Shown here: positions 11,015 to 19,507 of the stretch, piece by piece
How the letters are laid out: each line of letters starts with the position of its first letter
How positions within the stretch are numbered: position 1 is the stretch's first letter
Assembly: GCA_949775045.1 (NCBI GenBank)
Contig: OX459095.1
Location: 32,785,564-32,849,563 of the forward strand
Reading direction: 5' to 3'
DNA from: Metridium senile
Lineage: Eukaryota > Cnidaria > Anthozoa > Actiniaria > Metridiidae
DNA length: 64,000 bases
Position numbers and translations under genes: made by a program
The notes under the pieces: generated by a model
Databases searched by the model: none
What the model saw: only the letters and a program-made list of their open reading frames with translations
What the model was told of the DNA's origin: nothing

Positions 11015-11542
11015 GACCCTATTGAGACCCTTTCCTCAAGACTTGATTCCCTCCAGAAACAGGTGGCCACTAACAGCGTTGAGCACGCGCTGGACACCGT
11101 ACGCCAATTGGCAAACCGGCCTCGCCCACTAGTAGATAATTGTACACTCTTGGCGGCCCTAGAGCAACTGTCGGATGTGGCTAGAGAGGCAGGCCATGAA
11201 GAAAGGAAAAAGTTCGACGCCATTCTTCGTCAGCGTAAGCCGCTCTCTAAAGATGATCGCCTTGCCTCTGTTGTTATCCAACTGTTAGGCGATAAGGAAG
11301 AGAAGCAGGTGGCAATGCAGATCCAAAAGCTACTTAAATCCACGGCGCCCCAGGTCCCTACTCACACACGCGGGGAATTCCACCCTTACCAACGGCCTGC
11401 ACAAGGGAACTTTGTAGCACCACGCCCTCTCATGGGCCCTAGATTCAGAGGAGCGCCACGGGGAAACCTGCCCTCGCGTAACCGCTGTTTCTCATGCGGG
11501 GGTTTTGGGCATTTCGCCCGCAATTGCCAAAACCGAGCCTGA
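11015..11542 (+). CDS. DIRS-type Gag, main exon
   Basis: Begins after a strong acceptor, phase 0 (DPIETLSSRLDSLQKQ), and runs 175 residues to the stop at 11542. It has an N-terminal helical, coiled-coil-like part, a linker of Arg, Pro and Gly, and a C-terminal CCHC zinc knuckle (CFSCGGFGHFARNC, spacing C-x2-C-x4-H-x4-C) ending six residues later. With the leader exon it makes about 231 residues. The role is nucleic-acid binding and particle assembly. An ATG at 10961 upstream in frame is a possible alternative start without splicing, but it would read through the acceptor pyrimidine tract. Confidence 0.8.
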   Translation, partial: DPIETLSSRLDSLQKQVATNSVEHALDTVRQLANRPRPLVDNCTLLAALEQLSDVAREAGHEERKKFDAILRQRKPLSKDDRLASVVIQLLGDKEEKQVAMQIQKLLKSTAPQVPTHTRGEFHPYQRPAQGNFVAPRPLMGPRFRGAPRGNLPSRNRCFSCGGFGHFARNCQNRA

Positions 11543-12993
11543 ATATCAGTGTTGTTTTTTGGATTGATAACGTTTGCTTTACATGAGTGAGTGTCTATTT
11601 TGTGTTGGAGTGGAATTAAAACTTTGACATACCTAATTTGTCTTATGTGTGATTTTTTCGTTAGTACCCAGGGAATCCCCAGGATAGGTCAATGTTGGTT
11701 ACTATATTTTTTGCTTATTCGCTTATGGCTTAACGCTTGCAAAACTAAAAAGTTATGCCAAAATTTAACATAAGGGTATATGTATTTTATAAGCATGTTA
11801 CAAAGTGGTAGCTTGTAATTAATATATAGTTTTCTGAGATATCAGCTTTAAAATTTCAGGGGAAAGCTCTATTGAACCCATCCCCCGTTCTGCATTTAAA
11901 AGTTTAAGGCCTGGTCTACTGTTTTCAAACAAAATGTTATGTATATTGTTAACACTTAGCACACTTGTAGAATTCACGTTAAAATATGTATATACCTTTT
12001 TTTTTTTGAAATGTGGCTACGAGTTTTAACGTCGCTTAAGACTATTTATTTTTAGACAATACTTTTTTCGTATTGAAGCTGTGAGCGCCAAAAACTAATT
12101 TCTTGAAGAACGGCTGTTGTACAAGGCCTAAAATCTATTTATTCAGAAAGTTTAACTTGTAAAGACTGATGAAAGTGGAGCCAAAGTGTTAACCCAAAGC
12201 AAAAATTTGAATTGAAAATGAGGTTTAGGCCTTTATTTGCTTATTTCCCATACCTTTTCTTTAAAAAATGCCTGAAAAAGCTGCATTCTAACACAAATTC
12301 AACAAAACATCTTTGTACAATTGAAAATACCGCTTTAAACAGGCATGTTATCTTAGTACATTAGTTTCTAACTGTTTAAAAAGGGTTTTTGAGTGTTAAC
12401 CCAAAACGAAAATTGAGATTAAAACTCATGCAAAAGTCTAGTTTTTGGCGCTTTTTGCCAACATTGCTTGTCATTGAAAAAGATATCCTTTTAAACTTGC
12501 ACTTTAAAAACTTTAAATATTACGTGAAAAAGGTCACGTGACTTATTTTTAGCTTCAAAATCCAATTGAGAATAATACTTGAACTGGTTTTAAAAAGAAT
12601 ACTGTTTGAGGCGTATTTTGATATTTATGTACGTTATTTTACTGAGTGTGTAACAATTCGCAGTCGCATATTTTTCTTTCTATTGGTATGACGTCATAGA
12701 CCACGTGATTAGCATAAAATAACAGGAAAATACTAATAAGTACAGACCTAATTAAAATTTGTGAACAGAAAGTTTAACGAACATATATTATTAAAAAAAA
12801 AAAAAAAAAAAATTAACGCTTAAAATTAGTCTCCCGTTGCGAAGTCTCCTCGATGGGGTTATCTAATACCCTTCATTACTCTGTCCCTGGACGGGGTATT
12901 TCGGGGTTGCTTCGCTCGGGGGTTCACCCTTCCAGTTTAATTCGCATTTTTTCGCTAGTCGTTTTGACTTTCAGTTTCGCCTTTGTTTTTCAG
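11543..12993 (+). other. AT-rich stretch between Gag and RT frames
   Basis: No coding potential seen; contains a run of about 20 A at 12793. Under the splicing model this is intron for the RT transcript. It ends at the acceptor TTTGTTTTTCAG (12993). Confidence 0.55.
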
Positions 12994-15192
12994 CCTCCTT
13001 GCAAACGCACGAAGTTCAGTGATTTTTCTCCAGACAACATAGTCCCCAGAACTGATCGTATTGAATGGGTCGATTGGAAGGGTAACCGCCCGAGCGTAGC
13101 AGCCCCGTTACCTTCGCCCGCGATGGTAGCTAGACAACAAGCAAAGGTTTCCGCTCGTGATTTATTATTTAGAGATCCGCATACCTTTGTGGCCGGGGAA
13201 ATACATAACCATTTGCACTACTGGGAAGAGATCCTCGAGGCTCAACCGAAACGTCAAGAGATTTTGTCTTATATCGAATTTGGAGTAGACGTTCAAGACT
13301 TCTTTGTCCCCTTCAAAGGAGACTTCCAGGGCGTTTTGTACGACTCGCCTTTGCCCCCCTCCATAGTATTCCCTAACAATAAAACCTGTGAAGGCTTTGA
13401 AACGTTCATCTGCGACACCATTTTGGAACGTTTGGCAAATGGGTCTTTGTCAATTTGGGGAAGGGTTGGCGACAGGTCGCCCCCTCATCTCGTAATGCCT
13501 CTCACAGTAGAACCTTCTAAGCCGAGATTATGTCACGACGAGCGGTTCCTTAACCTCTGGATGCGAGACCTGCCACTCAAACTTGATTACATCTCGGACC
13601 TACCCAGATACGTCGGCAGAAATCATTTCCAGTCCACCATGGATGATAAGAGTGGTTACGATCATGTCCGCCTTAACGTCAACAGCACATGCTATTTCGG
13701 ACTGGAATGGATGGGGTGGTATTTTGTGTTTAACACTATCCCTTTCGGTTGGAAAGAAAGTGCGTATATCTATCATACCATTGGTCTGGCCGCCACTAAT
13801 CATATCCGGTCTCTAGGGGTCCCTTGTAGCCAGTATATAGACGATAGGCATGTTGGCCAGCTGGCCCCACCCTTTCAGCAGAATCTGGCGTCTGAGACAT
13901 GGTCCTATCTCGAGCTTGCCGAGGCCGCAACCTTCATCTGCGCTGCAACCTTGATCTCACTCGGTTATTTTATTGGCTTGCCGAGGTCATGTCTCATGCC
14001 TCAGCGGTCTCTCACGTTTTTGGGTTTTGTTGTCGACTCAACTCGTGGTGCTTTCTTAATCCCGGAGGCAAAAAAGAGGAAATTTGCAGAACTGCGAGAA
14101 TTCATCTTGGCAAACCGTGCAGTGTCTGTCAGGACCCTACAAAGGTTTGCAGGAAAAGTCACCTCGTTCTCAATCGCAGTACCAGCGGCTCAATTATATG
14201 CTCGGGAGATCTACCGCGCCATCTCGGGCTTTACAAAATCCTCACGTTTGGTCAAGATTAGTGGCGCGCTAAGACAGGAACTCACGTACTGGCGTTTTTT
14301 AGATGCTTGGAGTGATGTCCTGCCTTGGCCCCAAGAGAAACACCTGACGGTGCGAGTGTTCAGCGATGCGTCTAACTTCGCATGGGGTGGCATCATCGAA
14401 GCCCCCGACCAGCCTCGGTTCTCGGTGCGTGATTACTGGTCAGATAACCTTCGCTCTCTACCAATTGCCGTGAAAGAAGCCCGCGCTTTGGTTTCTACCC
14501 TCGAAGCGGGAAAATCCATCATCTCCAACTGTCGCCTTGACGTGCACACAGATAACCTAGCTTTCATGCATTCTTGGCATAAACAAGGGGGTAAAAACCG
14601 TCAGCTTAACGAGGTCTTGAAGGAGCTCAGCGCAATTCTCTTGGAGGCCAACACTTATGCAGCGTTTCACTTTATCCCTTCAGCAGAGAACCCAGCTGAC
14701 ATGCCCTCCCGTATCCTATCTGACAAGGATTGCATGTTATCGAGGCGTGCTTGGGCCCAGGTGGATAGTCATTTTGGCCCCCACACTCTGGACATGATGT
14801 CTTTGGACTCCAACGTCCAAAGAGACTCTTCGGGCAATCCCCTCAAGCATTACACGCCTCATCCGACTCCCCTGTCGTCGGGTGTCAATGTCTTTGCTCA
14901 AGCGATTCCGAAAGAAGCCAATCCGTACGTCTTCCCTCCATTTGTTCTGGTAGCCCCCTTACTAAAGTTTCTAGAGGCTTACAGTCCGGCGTTTACCATT
15001 GTAGTCCCAAAATTGTATCCACTTCCCTTTTGGTGGCCTGTTCTATGCTCACGTGCTTGTTCACATTTACAGCTGGGAAGAAAAGGGGAGGAGAATGTTC
15101 TTCTCTTCCCCTCCCCAAGACGCGTCTTCAACTCACGTCCTTTGCAATGGGATTTGTTTGCTTTTAGAATCTACACGCAACGAAGTGTCTAA
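12994..15192 (+). CDS. DIRS-type reverse transcriptase-RNase H
   Basis: Open for 732 residues after a phase-0 acceptor. RT: MDDKSGYDHV (motif A), FNTIPFGWKESAYIYH (motif B) and QYIDDRHVG (motif C, YIDD form). RNase H: VRVFSDASNFAWGG, KEARALVSTLE, HTDNLAFM and SAENPADMPSR supply the acidic residues. The C-terminal tail (NPYVFPPFVLVAPLLKFLE, later FWWPVL) resembles the conserved tail of DIRS pol proteins; I do not assign it a function. A methionine exists at 12853 in the same frame, but the residues before 12994 look like intron. The enzyme copies the element's RNA into DNA; integration is left to the recombinase. No frameshift or stop is seen. Confidence 0.9.
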   Translation, partial: PPCKRTKFSDFSPDNIVPRTDRIEWVDWKGNRPSVAAPLPSPAMVARQQAKVSARDLLFRDPHTFVAGEIHNHLHYWEEILEAQPKRQEILSYIEFGVDVQDFFVPFKGDFQGVLYDSPLPPSIVFPNNKTCEGFETFICDTILERLANGSLSIWGRVGDRSPPHLVMPLTVEPSKPRLCHDERFLNLWMRDLPLKLDYISDLPRYVGRNHFQSTMDDKSGYDHVRLNVNSTCYFGLEWMGWYFVFNTIPFGWKESAYIYHTIGLAATNHIRSLGVPCSQYIDDRHVGQLAPPFQQNLASETWSYLELAEAATFICAATLISLGYFIGLPRSCLMPQRSLTFLGFVVDSTRGAFLIPEAKKRKFAELREFILANRAVSVRTLQRFAGKVTSFSIAVPAAQLYAREIYRAISGFTKSSRLVKISGALRQELTYWRFLDAWSDVLPWPQEKHLTVRVFSDASNFAWGGIIEAPDQPRFSVRDYWSDNLRSLPIAVKEARALVSTLEAGKSIISNCRLDVHTDNLAFMHSWHKQGGKNRQLNEVLKELSAILLEANTYAAFHFIPSAENPADMPSRILSDKDCMLSRRAWAQVDSHFGPHTLDMMSLDSNVQRDSSGNPLKHYTPHPTPLSSGVNVFAQAIPKEANPYVFPPFVLVAPLLKFLEAYSPAFTIVVPKLYPLPFWWPVLCSRACSHLQLGRKGEENVLLFPSPRRVFNSRPLQWDLFAFRIYTQRSV

Positions 15193-15231
15193 TAGCTATT
15201 TATTTGTTTTCTGTTGTTCAATCTACCATAG

Positions 15232-16551
15232 TGTTTACGCCCCCGCATTTGGAGGCCTGCAGTTCCATGTCCAGATTGTCTTTACCTGAATGACGACTCA
15301 TTTAATTTTTGCCAAAGATGTGGGTTCAGAAGTGAAAAGATATCGGTAGAGCCGGTAGACCCCTCTGTAATTGACTTGGATGCCATCAACAATCGGCTCT
15401 CTGAGCTAGCCAAAAAGAAGGCGAGTAAACCGTACGAGAAACAAAAATCGTCTCTTCATCGCGAACTGTTGGCCGTGCTCGCAGCTCTCCCCACTCCTAA
15501 AACCTTACAGTCAGCCGCACCTGGAGATATTCTTAAGTTCTTGGTCTGGAAGGACAAAGCAGGGAAGACTAAGATTCATGTCCCTCAGTGCCTTAGGACT
15601 CCTGGCAAGAAATCCTCCTGTGTTTGCCCAACGAGGCTAGCCAGTGGCACGGTGGATAGTATGATAGGAAAACTGCGAGCTATATTTTCTAACGCGGGTC
15701 TCGGGGGCGAATGGGACGATCGGCTAGGTATTGGAAACCCAGCTTCGCACCCCTCTGTCAAGGAATATCTGAAAAATGTCAAAGAGGAACAGGCCCAGGC
15801 CAGAATTCGGCCTAAGAAGGCGATTCCGATATTCCTTGACAAGATAGAAAGAATAGCTCGTCACATCCTTATGCAACTTAGTATACCGCATACTGCCCCC
15901 TTAAATACCTATATTTTTAGCAGAGATCTATGTTTTTTCACACTCGATTTCTTCTCGGGAGACCGAGCGGCCGACCTGGGTAGGGTTATGTCAAGGGAAG
16001 CGCTGTGGTTCCCGGATAAGTCAGGAGTTTTGTTCCAGCGATGCTTTGGGAAAACTCTTAGGGGGGACGGCCAAAACACGTTTGCTGTTCGACGTTGTAG
16101 TAATAGTTTTTTGTGCCCGGTTAAAAACTTGGAACGCTACTTAGCGTTGTGTCAACTTATAAACATAGACCTTAAGACAGGTTTCCTATTTCGCGCTACT
16201 ACCGGTAATTCAGTCACTGAAGAACCTTTTACAGGTTCGGCTGTTTATAATAGGCTAAAACTCTACCTTAGAGCGATTAATGCCGACGAAGGGGAGACCC
16301 CGCATAGTTCGCGGGCGGGTTGTTCCATTACCCTAACTCTGTTAGGCGTTAAAAAGGGGGATATCTCCGGGCATGTGGGATGGTCCAGTTCTCGGATGGT
16401 GGATTTTTACAATGACTTGAGTGACACTCTCAAGCCCAACGCCCCATCGGTAGCTCTAGCTACATGCGTATCTCACGATGCGACCAGGGACGTTTTAGAT
16501 AATTATAGGGGCCACGTTGATATTTCCATGTTTAAACCTGCTGTTATTTAG
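15232..16551 (+). CDS. DIRS-type tyrosine recombinase with N-terminal zinc ribbon
   Basis: Begins after the acceptor TCTACCATAG at 15231, phase 0; a TAG lies in frame just upstream, and the first internal ATG is far into the protein, so splicing seems required. 439 residues. N-terminus: CPDC...CQRC zinc ribbon (about residues 13-31). C-terminal catalytic domain: GDRAADLGRV (first Arg), PHSSRAGCS (His-x-x-Arg), GHVGW (His/Trp) and MVDFYND (Tyr nucleophile), the full R-H-R-H-Y set. It should integrate a circular DNA copy by site-specific recombination at the CTATTC core. It replaces the DDE integrase of LTR elements. Intact. Confidence 0.9.
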   Translation, partial: CLRPRIWRPAVPCPDCLYLNDDSFNFCQRCGFRSEKISVEPVDPSVIDLDAINNRLSELAKKKASKPYEKQKSSLHRELLAVLAALPTPKTLQSAAPGDILKFLVWKDKAGKTKIHVPQCLRTPGKKSSCVCPTRLASGTVDSMIGKLRAIFSNAGLGGEWDDRLGIGNPASHPSVKEYLKNVKEEQAQARIRPKKAIPIFLDKIERIARHILMQLSIPHTAPLNTYIFSRDLCFFTLDFFSGDRAADLGRVMSREALWFPDKSGVLFQRCFGKTLRGDGQNTFAVRRCSNSFLCPVKNLERYLALCQLINIDLKTGFLFRATTGNSVTEEPFTGSAVYNRLKLYLRAINADEGETPHSSRAGCSITLTLLGVKKGDISGHVGWSSSRMVDFYNDLSDTLKPNAPSVALATCVSHDATRDVLDNYRGHVDISMFKPAVI

Positions 16552-17314
16552 AGGGGCAAAGCTAGAAACACGCATAACTCGTCTCTAGTTTTGTACGGTC
16601 AATCATTTCAATCAATTAACTTTAAGTTAATTTTAACACGGTAGTCGACGTACTTACGCTGATTCTCAGGCGAGCCGTGTCTATGAAGATTACAATTACA
16701 TTTACTATTCACAAAATGATAGGAAAAGGTATATAAAAATATGAAATATGGCCGGTATAGTTTTCTCAATTTTGCGCTTTGCCCTTCTGATCACAGTAAC
16801 GATTTATAGCTTATTTACGAATCGGGTCTAGAGCGGTGTCTTCCCCTTCGTGAACTCTTTATCACCAGGCACCTTTCCTATCTCCAACGGTCCTGTTGTT
16901 AGGGGTTCCGAGGCCTACCCCGCTCTAAGCCCGCATATTCTTCATATCTATCATTATGTTTTGGTTATATAAAGATCTAGGACTCGGGTTTATGAAGATT
17001 CTGTAATTTCGGAATTAAAAATTGTATTCCAGGTTTGCACGGCTATTGATCTCTTCATTCCGCATTTGATCGCGCTAGTTTTACTTGCAGAACGCGCCTT
17101 TACGGTTAGAATATAAAATGTATAGTTGTATTGTCTTTCATTCCGGGAAATCCCATTTTCTTTTGCATGGTCGCTTCTTACAGGGGTATGGTCGCTTTGC
17201 TAGAGTTCTGAGTTTTGGGAGGAACCTACATTTTTTGGCTCATTTGGACTGGTTCGCACCCCTTTTAAGCATATTTAATTGCGAGTAGCAAGGTTAACGG
17301 GGAACAGTTGCCGA
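16552..17314 (+). other. 3' non-coding region of the DIRS-type element
   Basis: Between the recombinase stop and repeat B1. Only a 67-residue chance frame (17085-17288) is present. Presumed 3' UTR and polyadenylation region. Confidence 0.5.
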
Positions 17315-17396
17315 GGACCGATTCTCCCATATCTTAGCCATATAGGTCTGTTGGGCATTGTGTGTGGGTTTACCTGGTGAGAATATAGTACTATTC
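17315..17396 (+). repeat. Split direct repeat B1
   Basis: 82 bp from GGACCGATTCTCCC to TAGTACTATTC, identical by eye to B2 (17657-17738), offset 342 bp. Confidence 0.9.
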
Positions 17397-17574
17397 TCAC
17401 TGGGGAAATACGCACAAAAAAGCCCAATTTAATTTCAAAAGACGGTTATAAATACTCAGCGTGGCTCGGGGGAATGCGTTACGTAACCCTAATCCCTAGT
17501 CCTCTATATAAGCAGCTCGTTCTAGGGTTTATTTCAGATTTCAGTGAAATTGGCGCAAAACACCTCGAGAAGCC
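17391..17574 (+). repeat. Split direct repeat A2
   Basis: Copy of A1 (8518-8701), sharing the hexamer CTATTC with the end of B1. Confidence 0.9.
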
Positions 17575-17656
17575 GATCACGACCCTCCCGCCTCCCCGCA
17601 GCGATGAAACCTCCTCTCCTAAGGCCTAGCCAGGCTTACCCACTCGCGAATGCCTC

Positions 17657-17738
17657 GGACCGATTCTCCCATATCTTAGCCATATAGGTCTGTTGGGCAT
17701 TGTGTGTGGGTTTACCTGGTGAGAATATAGTACTATTC
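17657..17738 (+). repeat. Split direct repeat B2, right end of the DIRS-type element
   Basis: Copy of B1. Ends in CTATTC, after which the sequence of the host TIR element resumes. Confidence 0.9.
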
Positions 17739-17987
17739 ATATTTACTTTAATTATTCATATTTATTCATTCCAAGATTTCAAATATAACAACATAAATTG
17801 TGAACTTAACATTAGATGTGCTTGCGCATTACAAGCAAAGAACGTGAACAAGAGGTTTATAGGTTTATAAACAATAACATAATATTAATTACAATGAACT
17901 GAAACTACCATAAAATATAAAATTAAATATAATAATATAAAAATATTAAATTACTTCAACAACAACCAGTTCTGCAATAATTAGAAG

Positions 17988-18149
17988 TACAACTCTCGCC
18001 TTACCGACACCCCCATATTACGGACACCTCGTTATTACGGACACTAAAATAAATCCCAGCTCCAAAGAAATGATTGAAGATAACTCCCTTTACAGCGGAC
18101 ACTGAATTACCGTCCCGAAGGTGTCCGTTATAACGAGAGTTGACTGTAT
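17988..18149. mobile_element. pogo/Tigger-like MITE inside the TIR element
   Basis: Inverted ends: CAACTCTCGCC with CCATATTACGGACACC on the left, and GGTGTCCGTTATAACGAGAG with TTGACTG on the right, bordered by TA on both sides. The GTTATAACGGACACC type of end with a TA duplication is typical of the pogo branch of Tc1/mariner. No transposase. Confidence 0.6.
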
Positions 18150-18794
18150 CCGGATACGTGTAGACAGTATACGATTCGTATACGCTACGTGTGGAGGCAG
18201 ATATTTATGTATCCGCATAAAAAACATTTGCGGATACAAAAATCTCCGGACTCTGGTGGACGGGGCCTAAAAGTACACACGAGTGACTACGAGTGGAAAA
18301 AAAAAATGGGAAAAACATACAAAATATGATGACATCAGATAAAGGAAAAATGTGCAGGTAACAATTGAAATAAATGTGAAATTCAAGAAAATACTCAATT
18401 CACGCATTCTAGCAATATTGTCCCTTGTTGTTTATTTGGAATCTAATGGTCACGTAGTCACGCAATCATCAGCCATTAAAGGCCAATCTCTCTACCAGCT
18501 ATTGAAATAATCCTATAATATATATGTAAATATTTAATTTTAATTTTAATCAATGTTCAAATACATTACATATGAATGAATAAATAAATGAATATCAAAA
18601 ACTATCAAATTCCACTTTGTGTACAATAATTTATCTTTTTCTTCTTTCTTTTCTTTTCTTTTCTTTTTCTTTTTTTTCTTTTTTAATTTTATAAATATTA
18701 ACTTTTCTGGGGTGTCCCGGGGGTGTCCCGGGGTGTTCCGGGGTGTTCCGGGCACGTTCCGGGTTTTACAGACACCCTAAGAAACCTTCCATAG

Positions 18795-18955
18795 TGTTAA
18801 TGTTGTTAATTATGCACATGTAATACCGGCATGCATTGCAAGTTTGTAAGTGGCCTCGTGTAGATCAAAGATGGCGGATTAAACACAAGTTTGTGTTCAC
18901 TCATTTTGTTCATCTTAAATCAATACTAAGCAATACTAATCGAACCCAATCAACA
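18795..18955 (+). repeat. 5' LTR of the gypsy element
   Basis: TGTTAATGTTG...CAACA; matches the 3' LTR apart from a 6-bp slippage at its start. Confidence 0.92.
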
Positions 18956-18988
18956 TGGAGGCACTGGCCGGATATTAAACTTCAAACC

Positions 18989-19507
18989 ATGACTTCGTCA
19001 ACTGGTCATTTTCGTTTACCGCCTCAATTAGACGTGAATTCGGGAAATATATCCGAAAACTACAAGCGATGGAAACGACAAGTCGAGGTGTATTTAGCAG
19101 CTTCTGGCGCCACTGGAAAAGACAAGAAAGTACAAACCGCAATCATCTTGAATTGTGCTGGCCCTCAAGTTCTCGAGGTGTACGATAATATTAAATGGGA
19201 AAACGAAGAAGACGCAAACAAACCTAACAAAGTCTTCGAAGCACTAGAGAAATACTGCAATCCAAGAGATATAGAAGTGATCGAATCTCACAGATTTTGG
19301 AACATTCCCTACCAGGAACCGTTTGATAAATTCTTCACAGAACTTCAAACGAGAGCAGCTTCCTGTAACTTTCCAGAAAAAGAGCGAATGCTGAGAGATA
19401 AAATAGTGTTTACAGTGACCGGTAAATTACAGGAATTACTACTGAGAGAAGAAATTCCAACTAGACAGCGCCGCAGATGTGAATACAATCTGCCAAAAAC
19501 ATGTTAG
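18989..19507 (+). pseudogene. gypsy gag, truncated
   Basis: The ATG at 18989 starts MTSSTGHFRLPPQLDV. The next about 150 residues are the capsid-like helical region typical of invertebrate gypsy Gag (YKRWKRQVEVYLAASG, EALEKYCNPR, FFTELQTRAASC). It ends abruptly after LLLREEIPTRQ, where the frame runs into residues belonging to a different part of the element. The nucleocapsid zinc knuckle is missing. The break fits one internal deletion joining gag to the end of protease. Confidence 0.8.

Larger units (their letters stand above)
8518..17738 (+). mobile_element. DIRS/PAT-type tyrosine-recombinase retrotransposon, apparently complete
   Basis: Split direct repeats in the order A1 (8518-8701), interior, B1 (17315-17396), A2 (17391-17574), B2 (17657-17738): the arrangement of PAT/Ngaro-like elements, with no LTRs and no target duplication. 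The interior encodes a zinc-knuckle Gag, reverse transcriptase with RNase H, and a tyrosine recombinase in place of an integrase. The hexamer CTATTC occurs at the left end, at the B1/A2 junction and at the right end, and is probably the recombination core. All three coding frames are open. It sits inside the TIR element at 8241-18777. Confidence 0.9.
8241..18777. mobile_element. TIR DNA element with 9-bp target duplication, split by a DIRS-type insertion
   Basis: Terminal inverted repeats of about 270 bp start GGGTGTCTGTAAAACCCGG, pass through GC-rich GGAACACCCC-type repeats and a purine-rich tract, and end near 8510 and 18505. A perfect 9-bp duplication, TAAGAAACC, flanks it (8232-8240 and 18778-18786). 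Without the retrotransposon at 8518-17738 it would be about 1.3 kb with no transposase, so it is non-autonomous. A 9-bp duplication is typical of Mutator-like elements, but the superfamily cannot be fixed from ends alone. Confidence 0.85.

Noticed and set aside
12853..12993. RT protein starting at ATG 12853
   Set aside because: The first 47 codons include a pyrimidine-rich splice acceptor and do not resemble DIRS pol; the start by splicing at 12994 is preferred, though not proven.
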